This document shows, piece after piece, positions 38,902 to 52,772 of a stretch of DNA of 64,000 nucleotides. The first letter of the stretch is position 1. Every line of letters begins with the position of its first letter. The stretch lies in contig VFFE01007767.1 in the NCBI GenBank assembly GCA_008921705.1, forward strand, positions 2,213,566-2,277,565, written 5' to 3'. The stretch is from Burhinus oedicnemus (lineage: Eukaryota > Chordata > Aves > Charadriiformes > Burhinidae). The notes under the pieces are model-generated. The model had not been told where the DNA came from, searched no databases, and worked only from the letters and a program-made list of their open reading frames with translations. The position numbers were made by a program, and so were the translations under genes.

Positions 38902-39622
38902 CAAGCTACAGGCTTGGGGAAAAGTGGCTGGAAAGCTGCCTGGTGGAAACGGACCTGTGGGTATCGGTCAACAGTTAGCTGAATATGATCCAGCAGTGTG
39001 CCCAGGTGGCCAAGAAGGCCGACAGCATCCTGGCTTGTAGTAGGAACAGTGTGGCAAGCGGGACTAGGGAGGTGATCATCACCCTGTGTTTAGCACTGCT
39101 AAGGCCTCACCTGGAATACTGTGTTCAGTTTTGGGCCCCTCACTACAAGGAAGACATTGAGGTGCTGGAGCGTGTCCAGAGAAGGGCAACAAAGCTGGTG
39201 AGGGGTCTAGAGAACAAGTCTCGTGAGGAGCGGCTGAGGGAACTGGGGTTGTTTAGTCTGGAGAAAAGGAGGCTGAGGGGAGACCTTATCGCTCTCTACA
39301 GCTACCTGAGAGGAGGCTGTAGTGAGGCGGGCTTCAGTCTCTTCTCCAAAGTAAGAAGCAATAGGACAAGAGGAAACAGCCTCAAGTTGCGCCAGGAGAG
39401 GTTTACATTGGATATTAGGAAAAATTTCTTCCCCGACAGGGTTATCAAACATTGGTACAGGCTGCCCAGGGAAGTTGTGGAATCACCATCCCTGGAGGTA
39501 TTTAAAAGATGTGTAGACGTGGTGCTGAGGGACATGGTTTAGTGGTGGGTTCGGCACTGTTAGGTTAATGCTTGGACTCAATCTTTAAGGTCTCTTCCAA
39601 CCTAAGTGATTGTATGATTCTA
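38902..39622 (+). mobile_element. Best-preserved CR1 LINE 3' fragment
   Basis: A plus-strand copy of the C-terminal ORF2 and 3' UTR. The frame runs from RLGEKWLESCLVETDLWVSV through one in-frame TAG at 38976-38978, then is open for 185 codons (38985-39542): [84 protein letters not shown], ending at its own TAG. The tail reads GGTCTCTTCCAACCTAAGTG and ends in two octamer-like units (39608-39622). With a single stop in about 220 codons, this is the least decayed CR1 in the window. It is still truncated, lacks the endonuclease and RT core, and cannot move by itself. Confidence 0.96.
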
Positions 39623-42600
39623 ATTTGGCTAAGAATAGAGGAGTTAGAGAAACCTTTTGTTCCGGAAACAAACGTACCTACTTCCACTGTGTTTAATAAT
39701 TTCAAAATACCATTATTTTTACAACATTCTTCATATTTTCACGTTGTGACTTCATATATACAGCATGTCAGGTTTAGATATTATATATAGTTTTACATTA
39801 TAAAAAGAAACTGAATTTGTGTTTGTAGGCTTTTTACTTTAATACTTGAAGAAAATGTTAGTTGCTTGGGGTATCTGTGCTCAAACCTGGCATCGATTCC
39901 TGCAAAAAGGTTTGCAGAAAGTATATGCCCCAGGTTAGTTACTTGTATTCTAGCACATAATACAAAAAGCAATCAGCTTTATTTAAAGAACAGCAATAGA
40001 ATATTCATGACTGGATTTTTCAAGAGTTAAACGTTTTTTTCAAAAGCTTGTTTATTAGAACTGCTGATCCAAAGCCTGCTGAAGTCCATGAGAATCTTCA
40101 GCTGAAAAGACTTATGCAGGTTATTTTATGAAGTAGGAACAATGTCATTTTCCCCCCAATTCAGTATTTTAAATGAGACTGTGAATATCTTTTTTTGCAA
40201 TTATAAAAAAACCTTTTATTAACATAAGCCATCACAAGATGTCTTCCTACACTTTTTTTTTTTTATATAATTTCTGGTCATCTATCTTAAATCTGCACTT
40301 AAGAATAAAAAAAAAAGTAGCCTGGACTGCAATCATTTTAAGCAATAAATATGATGGAACTTCTTGGAACAGGATGGAACTCAAAGTACAAAAAAATGTA
40401 ACAGAACAGTAAAGCCTCTACTACCATTTTGTAATAGCAATATGCAAAATAAGGTAACAGTGAAAAAACAGGCTTGTGAAAGAAAGTGCAATTAACCCAG
40501 AAAGGCTTTATTAAGGGGTAAGAATTAACTGGAAGATCCTTCTGTAGTGAGTCATTCTAAAATGCAATGAGTCCTATTCCTTTCCCAAATGAGAAGAGTC
40601 TCTGGAAGGAAGAAACAAAACTGCACTACAGGATGAAGAATACAGAGGAAGAACCACCACGGCTCCTCATGGGTTGAAAAGGCTAGCAATAGTCAGTTGA
40701 GGACATATTCTTGTAATCCCTGCTTTCTCACTTACAAAAGTAGGGAAGACTACAAGAGTGTTCCAAGGAATGAAAGCTCATGGTATCTTGGGTCCTAAGC
40801 AGCAATGAGAAATCTGCCAGGCCAGATTATCTAAGTGGGGGAAGTGACCACAGTATTAACTGAACTTAAGGTCAAATCACTCCCACAAATCCTGTTCTTA
40901 ATCTCACACATAATACCTTCCCCTCAACTCATCCGGTGGCATGAATGGCTTGAATTAAAAAAAAAAAAACAAAAAAAAACAAACACACAACCCACACACC
41001 AAACACACACACACACACAAAACACCCCACACAACACCACCAAAAAAAAAAACCCCACCCAAAAACCCCAAAGCCACAAACAAAAAGACCCCACATTAAA
41101 ACATTATGATTCACCCTTCTGGCTCTCTCCAAAATGAGACAGAGAAGATTGCGGTGTTTGTGCTTCATCTCCCTCAGAGCAGACACAGAACATGATACAC
41201 ACATAGAATTCTGTTTCCAAACTTCAGGTTCCCATTGCGAGCTGCAAGGAAGCCTACAGAAAACCATTACATCACTGACTGATGTTGCATCATTCACAAT
41301 TTAAGCCACTGACAACTCGCCATGAAATGGATAAAGGTTAACACGCTGAGGGACTTGGGAGGGAGAATGTTTTTCCCAAATAACCTCACACCAGATAGTG
41401 TGAAAAACAGGCATCACTGAATTCTGAGAAGTAAGTCTTAAACTGAATGCAAGGTTTTTTCCATAGTTTATACAACTCCCCAGTTTAAATGAAATGAGGA
41501 AAAAATGATTCTCTACATACAAACTTACTAGTGAGAACTGTTTACCCTGAACACGCCTGGCTGAGTAACTGTCTAATATTACCACTGTCTCTACTTGCTC
41601 ACCTTAAAGAATTTAGTTTCTCAGAGTCATGAATCACTGATTACAAGAGCAGAAACCATCTTAGCCACAGATGCCTTTTAATATTTTAGATCTAGCTTTA
41701 AAAATAGTTTTGGGGGGTGGAGGTTGTTGGTTCACCCACCCACAAAAGACAAAAACCCCAACTCAGCAAAACTATTTTGTGGCCACCTCATTTCACAGTT
41801 CTTTAGTTGAAAGTTCACTTCCCCCTCCCCCCCCTTCTTGATAACTGATTTTCAGGCTTGATGAAGGGGAAAAGTTCCTTTTTGCCAGGTAGAGCTTCTC
41901 CCTTCAGTACTTTCCCTACCTGTATACCCCTCAGTCCTGTGCAGCAGCCTTTGAAACATACGTAGCTTGCTGCTTAGCCCCTCAAAAGCGTCATTTCCTT
42001 TCCTTAAGCTGGTATCACAGAACTGGAGTGGGAAGACGAGTAACTATTCTACAGCAAACAAAAGACCCAGTAGCATTATTCACCACAAGAGAAATAAGTT
42101 TTCCACTGGCTCTTAGGGATTTACTGGTTTTGCTGCTGCGTATTTGCAAGAGCTGGAATCAAGAATGAAGTCTAGCAATGTAGTGCAGTCCACTGAAAGA
42201 GGTAATGCAGAAAACATTTCAACAGACAAAAAAAAAGTACTTGTCCGATTGCAAACACGTACAAAAGGAGAACTACAACAGCATATTTAAGTTGTGCGTG
42301 CAAGCCACACAATCACCTTGCTTCTCCTTCAACTGGCAGGAGGAATGGAAGAAGAGATGAGGTAAACACAAAAGCAGGTAATTGTGCATTTCATTTTAGC
42401 TTATCAAAACTGGAGAACATTAGACTCATATGATGCAGTAAGAATTAAGAACAACTTTTACAAAAGCGAGTAAAAACAAAGACTAAGTTTGATATCTAGC
42501 CTGAGCCTTCAAGAAGCAAAAATAGGTCCAAGTCCTGAATATTTGAAGAACTGCACTTCCCGTTGCTGATTGCAAACAGCTGCCTTGTTTCAGCAGGCTT

Positions 42601-42689
42601 AGTACAGAACCGCCTGGAAGCCGTGTCCCAAAGAGGGGTCAAAAACAGGAGGAATCCTGATGAGCCATCATGGAATCAGCATCATAACA
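39623..42689. other. Intronic unique sequence with an A/C-only tract
   Basis: AT-rich unique sequence, with the striking A/C-only tract listed separately and short A- and T-runs around 40250-40315. No gene recognised. The 122-codon minus-strand frame at 40929-41297 is a product of the low-complexity tract. Confidence 0.6.
40957..41072 (+). repeat. 116-base A/C-only tract
   Basis: From 40957 to 41072 the plus strand has no G or T. It mixes A-runs, a (CA) microsatellite near 40990-41010 and blocks such as CCCCACCCAAAAACCCC. The other strand is therefore T/G only. Confidence 0.9.
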
Positions 42690-43640
42690 TGTAAGAACAC
42701 CTGTAGATTAGATCAAAGGTCCACCTAGCCCATCTCCAAGAGCGACCAAATGCATATAGTTGCAGATAATTAGGGAAGAACACAAGAGCAAGCATCACTA
42801 GAATATCCTCCCAGCTTCAGCTATTCACAAATCCATAATTCATTTTTCTACAACAGTATTTAGTAACTCTGCAAGTATTGCTCTTACAAAAACATACCCA
42901 GGTTATCCTTCAGCTTACACACACTTTTAGCTTCCAAAATATTACAGTGCAGAGTAACAAGCTTAATTAACTTTTATGCAAAGGGCATAAAAGTTCACCA
43001 GGCTCATCTGACACCCCCAAGTTCTTGGAGTAGATAGTAAAAAGCTGATCCATAGAAATTCAAGAGATAGAGAAAGCAACTGCATCTCAAAACCACCTCT
43101 CTATCTCCACAGTTTCCTCTTTCCCAAACTGCCAAGTCCTAGCTTCCTTATTTGTTTTTGGTACAGAAACAACTCCATATATTCAGTTATCATAGCCACC
43201 CTTTCTCTGAGACTTTTCTGGCTCTACTGTATTGTTTCCGAGATGAGGAAAAATGAAGGGGGAAGGGACAGAACTAGACCTAGACACACTAGCTCCAAGT
43301 GCACTATGGATTTATACATTGAGGCATGACAGAGAACATTAACTGTTCAAAATTATTAGGAAATGAATGACAATTTGCTTTTTGACCAACACAGAGCATT
43401 AAGCTGCTGTTTAGTCCTTAGTTACCCACCACAGCTCAAACACCTCGCCCATGAGCTCCTAGTTAATCATTACCTCAGTATTTTATACGTGACATATTAC
43501 TTGACATTTATGCACACTGAGTTTTCATTTTATTTATCAACTAGTGCTGAACATCAAAAGGTCCTTCTGCATGTCTTCACAGACAATTCATCTTCACTAA
43601 CCTGAATAACAGCCTCTGCAAGCAAAAATTTTGTACAAAG
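42690..43640 (-). mobile_element. Very old CR1-like LINE insertion, antisense
   Basis: The plus strand starts ATGTAAGAACACCTG, then CAAAGGTCCACCTAGCCCA, and later has CACTATGGATTTATA, ATTAGGAAATGAATGAC, GCATTAAGCTGCTGTTTAG, TTGACATTTATGCACACTGA and TTTCATTTTATTTATCAAC. In the same order and spacing this resembles the reversed 3' part of the old CR1 lineage that is abundant in turtles and crocodilians (recollection of those repeats, not a search). About 950 bases are traceable. Divergence is much higher than in the other copies and the octamer tail is not recognisable, so insertion probably predates birds. Confidence 0.6.
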
Positions 43641-46600
43641 GAAGACAGAAAAATAAGCACTTCACCTATACATTGCCATTTAACTGATGAAAACTGTAGA
43701 AAGCTGAATCATATTCTCAGTGCAAACAGAGAGAAAATTACTCAAAACCACCTATAAAGTAGTCAAGAAAAACAACATCTAAAGGGCACGAGCTATGAAA
43801 TGCTACCAGTATTGGCCTGCATCCATTATACAATGTCATGTCTCGCAACACTTGCATACAGACAAACCCTTTGTTCCACAAACTCAGCTACAAGGACCAT
43901 TTTGGTCAGATACGCAGTATTTTAAAAAAAGCAGTAATACTACTTCTCATTTTTAAAAAAATTAAAATTGTAACAAAAGAGATGCAATTAACAAGCTTGT
44001 AAGATTACCTCCATGACATCAGGATCAGAACACCAGCTGCCAAACTATTTATGGCTACTGAATTACTCCAGCATCTGATTCAGATGCACAGACTGCAAGA
44101 AACATTGAAGACTATTAATGTAAACCTGTTTCACTCTTCAAACTTTCATATTAATCCTAATTTGGCAAGATGGGACACTTTAATACCCCAAGAGCAGTAC
44201 ACAAGCCATTCAGTCTTCCTTCCTTGAGAAAAGAAAGGAGATCATGTTCAAATTCCACCTCGTAGGCAGCTCCAAAACAAATTCTCCAACAAATTTTTAA
44301 AAAATAACCATAGTGAAAGGAAAATGTGCAACTGTATTCAGACAGACCCATACGCAAACAGCATACGTACATAGAATGGAGCAGAAGGCCTGTAAAATTG
44401 CCATGAAAATTGATTACTCCGGGCAAAGTTTACTTACTCACCTTTTACCATGGTGATTGAGGATAATAAAATTTTAAAATGCATGCAAGAAGGAACAAGT
44501 AAGATTTTACAACCACTGATGAATAAGAAATGTTTGTGGCTACACATGGGAATACTATTCACCAGAGTCACAGGCTCCCTATTAAAGTTGCATCAAAATT
44601 GGAGAGCTGAGAAGAAAAGCACAGCAACAATAACAGAGCATGAACTGCAATGGGACAGCTTGTTACACGAAAACTGCAGCATTCTTTTCAGAGATAATCC
44701 TAACCAGATCTTTATCTTACAAAAACAGGTCAGAACCTACAGGTAGTAAGAACCACCTGCTTAAGGTGCACATACTACATCTGCTGCTTCCTTTGCTGGC
44801 CAAAACAACAACAACAAAATATTTTGGTTCTGATTCTTGCATCACAAGGAAATTTTGACAGTTTTGCATACCCCTGCAAGCACCAACTGAACTCTAGCCC
44901 TTTTAAACACTATAAAACTGAGGACATATGAGTTTAAACACATCTAAACTATAATAGACTTAAAGTTTAATTAAAGAATTGTATTTAAATATTAGTCAAG
45001 TTTCTTAGGAAATCAACCACTTCCACTACAACAGGGCAGTCTTTGGACAAGTTAAAATGTTGTTTTTTCCTCAAAAATAACTGAAACTCTCCTATGGTTT
45101 TGAAATGCACATGACTTTAGCTCCATAAACCAGTTTTTGAATAACGTCTCTCAATGTGAAGTCTTCCAATACAAAAATGCAACTTAAGTTTTAGATTGAG
45201 CTTAGTTTTAGTTCTCAAAATTGGTAAGTTTGCCTCAATGCCATGAACATATCACTGAGTAGACTGCGTCTGACACAAGCCAAATGATGTGGAAGGGATT
45301 TCTGAGAATTTAAAGATTCTCTTCTAGCTCATCCCACGGTAAGAACAGGTAGTACCCAAGACACCTCTTCACCTCAAAGTGTTAAATCGCATCACAAGAA
45401 AATATTTTTACTTTAGCCTTTTCTGCCCTCATGCTTAGAATAAAAAAAAAAGTACATAGATACTTGAAGTAGAGAACATCTATGTATTCAACACTAACAT
45501 TAAGGAAGTTTAAGAAGCTTTAATTATTTTTTTAGCACAGGAGTGTTCATTCTCTTATGTGTCATCAACTTTGTAACATAAAAAGCCCCACATACTTAGA
45601 TAAAAAATTAAAATAGAATAAAATACAGTCTTTAAAGGGTGGGTGATTTGTAATTAAGCTTCAGTAAGAAATGGTACTCAGTTAAAGTATATAAATAAGT
45701 ATACATAGATATAAGTAGGAAGACACACTACCATTTCTATTAGCTTAAAAAAAAAAAAAAAAAAGAGAGATCACTTCAGAACCAGGCTCAGGTTTCTGTT
45801 TTCAGCTGATTTGTACCAACTGCAACTGTTACTCAGAAGTGTTTAAAATCTCTCTCCTCAGTACAACTTATAGCTTTCTATTTGGCCTGGCCCTCCAAGC
45901 AAAAAAAAGCGCAAACCTCAAAATTTAAAAGAAGGAAGATTATGTCATCCAGCCAGCTCAGTGATGCCAGTGCAAGATTATTCCCTATAGTGTATTTGCC
46001 AGTGCTTAATGCAGTCCATACTGTGTGTCCTAACACATTATGCAAATGACACACACATAAAAGAAAATGTCTATCTCAAAGTGCACCCCTCCACCAACAG
46101 CCAATCTGTAATTAGCCATGCCCTCTAAGGAGGCATCTCATTTACTGTCAGCAAAGCAGCAGCTGCTGGCAAATGGAAATAAAGAAACTTAGAACAAAAA
46201 TAAGCCTGCTACCTACACTCCCAAAGGTGTATGCTCATGGTTGCAAGCCAGAGTCAAAATCTAAACAGCTGTTTGTATTTTTCCCCGAATGCCCACATAG
46301 AACCTCTCACACCCAGTACCAAATATTTACTAACGTGATTTGTATCAGGCTCTCTCAAACATCATGCTGTTCAGAGAGCTGCAGCAACAGCTCCCAATGC
46401 TTCACTCATAAATACTTTCTGAACTACAAGTTTCCAACGCAAAAATCAAGAACAGAAAATACAAAGCAGCAACATTTCCTGCAGAACACAATTCACTGAT
46501 GACATACAAAGCGATAACAGGCTACACCAATTGAGAAAGATGCAGCAGTTCTAGCCCCTCAATACAAATAAAGAGATTCTGAGAACAAAGCATATAGCTG

Positions 46601-49600
46601 TGCCTAGTTTCTACCTTCCTATTACAGAGTGACCCAGTCTCTAAACTCTAGTATCATCTCCCCAGAAGAGTACTCTTCAAATCTAACAGCATTGATAAAA
46701 CAGTAAATACAGAAAATTGTTTCACTATTACTAACAAAAGACAGTAAACAATAATTCAGGGAGTAGCTAGAGTTCCCATGTAACTGGAGTAAAGGAAAAA
46801 CATATTTCACCCCGGTTCAAAAAAGATGAAAAAACAGAGGAAGCCATCCCATTAAATAATCTTTAAATATTAAGAAATGTATACATAAAGCAGCTTATCC
46901 CACCTTACAAAACTCTAAGATCAGGCACTTCAAGGTTTACAAGTTGTGTGGAGCCTCTGATACGAGCACAGTCAAAGCCCGTTTGATGTCACTGTTCCCA
47001 CTCATCAGCCGCACTTCTACTTCTACTATAGGTACCTACGACTAGGTGATGGGGAAAAGATACAACAGAATTGTCTTTGCAAAAGTATTAAAAATTACAA
47101 GACATAAGAAGGATTTGGACAGGAGAAATGCACAGTACTTAGATGGATCTACATTCTGTATAATAAACAGGCAAAGTGTGACGTGATTATCCCCCTTCAT
47201 CCACCAATCTCACCAGACAGCGTAACTCTCATCCACTGTTTATCTACTATGCTTGGCACAACATATTATTTAGTATATATACACATATATAATCTATTAC
47301 GGTAGGCAAACACTTCCTCTGTAGCAAGGCTGTAAATTCAAGGATTTGATGGCATCATAGGCTCTGACGCCTTCTACAACCATGGAGTTATACCTAACAG
47401 CTCATCAGACTGACTTCTCGAGTGCCGTCAATTCAGACTGTTTCAACACCAACTCAGAAGCCTCACCATTGATACTAGGGCTAACTCATGCCTTTTAAAA
47501 ACAATGACCCCTGTTAACAACAGGAAATAAATCTGTTTTCATTTAACATCATTTCCTAATTTTTTTAATATCTGCTTCCTATCTTATGCAATGTAATATA
47601 TAAACAACTGCAAGGCAGAATAAAGTACAACCTCCAAATGCTAGAAAACCTTAACTTTTCTTCCAATTGTTGTCAGAAGAAAAAAAACACCAGCTACAAA
47701 GCATCAGTATATAGTCTTACCAGGTTAGCCTAACACTGCTACACAGACTTCCTTAGGAAGAGATAAAGAAAGTTTTTCTTTCATCAAGGCTCATACATTG
47801 CACATGTTTATTTTCTAGTCATCATCTATACAGCACCATATGCATGTATTCACAAAACTAAAAAAAAAAAAAAAGACCAGCTTTTACTCTTTTCAGAGCC
47901 CATACTGTTGTGCTGAGCTACAATTTGGTCATCTACCTACAAGGAAGGCGTTTTCATACATTCAAGAGGGACAAGATCACAAATGCATAGTGTACAATGA
48001 AATACCTTCTCTTCCCCAACTGTTCTCTCCATTGTTTTTTGTGTAAGCAAGTAAATACAACAGACAAGAAATAATATGGCTGAAGTAGCAGGTATGTTAT
48101 TTTCACATTTTAATAATAGAAATCATTAAAAATAGCTTATACAAGGAAAAAAGTCAATTCAGTGCTTAGACGTTTGTTCAATGTGTTAAAGAAAAAAGTT
48201 CACTCTTATAATGTGTATAATGCAAGCAATAAATGAAGTTATTTTGTACTGATACAGTTCAAGATATTCTTCAGTATATCACGTTTCTCTTGCAAAAACT
48301 GGGTTTTTTTCAGACAATTATCGAAGTGGTACAGTCAAGAAAGGTGTATTTTTAGGAAGCAAAAAGTCACTTTAAAAATCATCAGATGTAGCTACATTTG
48401 AAGGCAGATACCTTCCTTTTCTTGAAGGAACTATTCACTGCTTTATATTGTCGCATATCAAATACGTAACATTTCTTCATGGAAGAGGTCCATGTTCTGT
48501 CAAATTATCTTAGGCTTACTCCAACATAAATAAGAGCAGAAGTAAGTGTTATGCTTGCATGATTAAACAGGATTTGACTCAAAAGCTTTTTGAATAGCTG
48601 CAACCACAGCTCCTGGTAATGCCGGTATTTATATTGAATTTATTCTCCCTTGATGCAAGGTTTGTATAGAATTCTCTATCGCCATAAGTAATATACACTT
48701 CTAACGACTGGTTTTGGTACTGTGTATTATTTGACATATAAAAATCTTACAAGTGCAATTCTTTAATTCTGATTTTTAACATTATGGTTAAACCTTACAG
48801 CCTTGAAGCACCAGGCATAGAAAAAGCACTGATATCCAACAATACAGAGCTCCAGAACAGTTCACAGGCATAATTGCAAGAAGATTGAAATGCAGGATCA
48901 ATATAAAGCCATTCAGTGCTTGTGCCCCTATAGTAGAGAGGCATAATATCTGGGAGTCACCACTAGAATTTTGCCAATGTCATCCCAACTGGGTTGTTAA
49001 AACAGTAAATGATGTATTAATTATTGTTAGTGAGAACGCCCATCATTTCTATTTTTAACGTCATCATTGCCCTTCTCTGGTTCCTGACCCTTCCAGCACT
49101 GGCTTCTCTTCAGTTTATGCAGTTGGCTCTCTCTGATAAGGTGTAGGAGTGAGAATATTGTGGGGTTTTCTCCCCCTTTCTGAAATTGAATACTTGTGGT
49201 TACAGCGCAAATACTAAATAACCTCTGACTTTTCTTTTACAGAAGTCTTTGGAAATGTATTTCCTAACTATTGCCAAATACAGAAACTCTCAGGAATCTC
49301 TAAAGACAACTATTCCCAACAACTCAGCTGTTAAGAAAAAAATAAAAAATATCCCAAAACCCCACACTCTTAATGCAAATTTGCAGTGAAGTATTAGAAA
49401 GTTGCAATAAATATCTAAATGTAACTCTAATGAGTTCCAACAGAAAAATATCAAACACTTAATAAAATTATTTGATAAAGTGTTTTTAGTATTCACGAAG
49501 TGAGGAAACAGTATTGTTTACAATAAAAATTTCACTTCTAGAGCCACACATGCTGTAGTTAATATTTTTTCATCCTACATTTAACATTTTGAATGTAATT

Positions 49601-50195
49601 CTAATACAGATTAACAGTAAGCTATATCACAAACAAATTTAGCAATTCTTTTAAAGTAAATGCAAAATAGTGGGAATAGAAAAGCAAAAAAAGCAGGTTT
49701 TGTTGTGCCTTTCTAGGCAGAGGGAGGAAGATTAAATTTACAGTAATGAAGAAGCCAGTTCCAGCCTCGAAATCTGGACAGGCCTGTAGATGGGATGTTG
49801 TGACTGAAGTAGTACTGCCTGTACCCTCAGTAGGGTTCAATCACTACAGCAAAACACTGGTACAACCTGACAAAACAGACAAAGTATATGCCTATTAATC
49901 TAAAAGCCAGAAAGAACACACTCTCACTTATCTGTCCTTATGAACATAAGCTCAGCAATTCTTGCACCCATTTGCAAATGTGTGTCAGATTTCAAACAGA
50001 ATGGTAAACAGCCCTGAGAGTCCCTGGCCCTCTGTGCCAGCTCCCCCAAGAGCACAGAACGTATGATCTGTCCCTTTGAACAGGCACTGTGTGTTCAGAC
50101 AGGAGCCTGCAAGCCTGAATGTGCAAGCTTTGTTCTCAACAATCGTTTAGTGAAGGGGCTCTGAAGTGAGAAAGATCACTAGGTACAGTGTCCTT

Positions 50196-50210
50196 GGGGG
50201 GGGGGGGGGG
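50196..50210 (+). repeat. G15 homopolymer
   Basis: Fifteen G in a row on the plus strand. The run is unusually long and a probable site of length variation and of sequencing error. Confidence 0.9.
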
Positions 50211-52096
50211 ATAGAAATCATGGCAAGGCATGACCAAATGAAACGTAGTATCAGAGCAGACAGGCATCCAAAACAAAAATCAATTATCAACCAACACATG
50301 CATTACCTAAAGGAGCCAAATTGCATGTCCTCAATTCTCCCACCTCTGTATGCAAAGATACACAGAAGCGCTAGCTTCTCAGTCAGACATTCCCTTTCTT
50401 TGTCTGACCACTGATCTTGAAGCCAGAGGACAAGTTTTTCAGTTCTTCAAGCCTTGACAATTATAGTTGTACATTTCCAAAATCTTTAACTGGCTGAAAA
50501 TTCTAATTTCTGTTGCAACTCCCTTGCCCGTGATGAACACGGGCTCTACTTGGAGTCTTCCTCGTGCCAACCTGCTGTGCATATAGGTCTACAGCTAAAC
50601 ATTAAATGTAGGTGAGTTAATACTGCATTACAATGCAAACACCATATGGGATACAGTGTCCCAAAAACATAAATCATTTCCCCAAATTGCTAATACCTTG
50701 CTTGTCAGTATTAGCCCACCATAAAACCCTGCAACTGCAGCAACTGTTTTTGCAAACTTAAAATTCCTTTATAGTAATTGTGTTTCATTAAAGGTGTTTT
50801 CTGATTTTTTTCAACATAAAAGCGGATCTTACTGTTCAATACAAGTAAGACTTCAGTTGAAGAGAGTTGTTCACATATAGCACATGAAGCACTGTACACA
50901 CAGTAACTGTGCCATCAACTGAACTGAGACAGCAGATCCCAAGCCACAAATCCTCACTGTCTCTTGGCATTTTACACCAATCTATGAAAAAAGTTCTAAG
51001 AAAGTAAGTTGAACTTCAAGCCATGCAGCAATACATATACAAAAGTAACTGAGAAAGCATTGCAACCTTGATTAGGCATTCATGAGGGCTATCTACAATC
51101 AAACAAAGATTGTCAGGCCTATGATTAAGGCAATCATCAGTGTAAGTGCATGTTTTCTAGCAGTTACATTTTAACTGCAGTATATTAAGTATCAGGCAAA
51201 ACAACAGGCAGAGCAGTCCATTTTGCAATTCCATACCTATTAGTAGTCCCCAATTAGCTTTAACATGATGAGCTTCAAAAGTGCCACAGGCCTTGTTAGG
51301 GCTTACCACAGTAGGGATAGGTGGATTAATGACAAGTGCCAGTGCCAAAAGACCAACAGTCTCAATACGATAGAATCAAAAAGCAGATTTTCATTTTCAC
51401 ACTTAGACATGTGGTCTTCCCCCTCTTTCCAAACTATCTGAACAGTATTAAAGGACACATTCTCCAAAAATGGCCTTGTTTTCAGTTACCTTTTTAAGGA
51501 CATCAACAAGAATAATGCATGATTAAATCTACCTACAAATTAAGAATCATAATTTATCACCAAGCCTTAAATCTTAACAGTAACTGTTTTCTTACTTAAG
51601 GTTCACATTTCGTCCTCACCTAAGAGACTGTGTGAATCTCTTAACTGAGGTGATGGCAGGAAAGAAAATCTTACAATACCACACATGCAACTTTGAAACC
51701 AAGGCAAAAGGGTGAATTGAGGATAGCAGTGAACTAGAACTCGGGTGTCTTAAAAAAAAAAAACAAAACAAAAAAACCCCCAAAAAAAACCAAACAAATC
51801 AAACGAAGGAAAAAAAAAGCCACCCGCACTTTCTGCAGGTACTTCTGCAGGCTTAAAATCACTCTACTGTATTTCAGTTTCAGCAAACAAAAGGGGAACA
51901 TCTATGTAAATGCATCCATTTCACAGCCCCTACACAGGTTTAAGTCGGTTTTCTGTCTTTGGCGCAACAGGCCCTAACTTTGAGACACATAAAAATAAGT
52001 TTGTCTTTGGAAATAAAGTTTAAGAGAGATCTTAGAACAACTCCACTGAAGCTGTTAAACATATTTTGTTAGATCTGAAGTTACAGTTGTTTCACA

Positions 52097-52102
52097 TTTA
52101 TT
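52097..52102 (-). terminator. ARHGAP21: Candidate intronic poly(A) signal AATAAA
   Basis: AATAAA on the minus strand, about 30 bases after the TGA (52134-52132) that closes the exon-1 reading frame when the first donor is not used. It could mark an early-terminated ARHGAP21 transcript. The hexamer alone is frequent by chance, and I see only a weak GT-rich element after it. Confidence 0.25.
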
Positions 52103-52772
52103 ACTATTAATAGGGAGCAAAGAAGGAAGCATCAGACACGGTTCTGCTTTAAGAACTCTGTGCTGCGAGTCCGAACATGCAATGGTGCCACCATAGAGCA
52201 TGCTATGAAGTTTTTAAACGCAACACACAGAGGACCATTCCACCAACAAATGCTACAGATAGAAATACGTTTAATATAAGCCGCTGCGTACAGGCAGCAG
52301 AGTGGCAAGTACTGGCTACAAGGAGGGAGAAGCCAGGCCCGTATTTCTACTAAAAAGCACCAGAGCTTGAGCGTGACGCGGCGTAGGACGAAGCCGTACC
52401 CCCCTGCCGCCCAGCGAAGCGCTCCCGTCCCTCGGGGACGGGGCAGACAGCCGACGGGACGACGCGGAGAGGCTGAGCGTGGGGACACGCCGCGAGCTGA
52501 CGGCAGCGCTTGGGGGAGGGGGGGTACGGGGGGACCCCACGGAAACCACCGCCCCGAGGGTGAGGACGGCGGCCGCTCCGCGGGGCGGGAAGCGGAGCCG
52601 CCGCCCGGGCCGTAAGGCAGCGAAGGCGTCCCCGCCTCCCGGCCCAGGGGCGACGCGCCGACTGCGAGGCGAGCCCTCGGCCGGGGCAGCAGCCTCCCCT
52701 CCCGCGGCCGGGGAGCTGCACGCCCGCACCGCTCCCAGCGTCCAACTCCCAGCAACTCCGGGGCGGGCGGGC

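Larger units (their letters stand above)
43641..52359. other. Intronic unique sequence, promoter-proximal part of intron 1
   Basis: AT-rich unique sequence with a possible enhancer-like block at about 45940-46180 (octamer, homeodomain and E-box type motifs close together), an A-run near 45748-45766, G15 at 50196-50210 and A/C-rich sequence at 51752-51820. From about 52100 the base composition rises toward the CpG island. Only the extension of the exon-1 reading frame (to 52132) is of coding interest. Confidence 0.6.

Noticed and set aside
38985..39542. 185-codon plus-strand frame as a host gene
   Set aside because: It is the C-terminal part of CR1 ORF2 followed by the CR1 3' tail.
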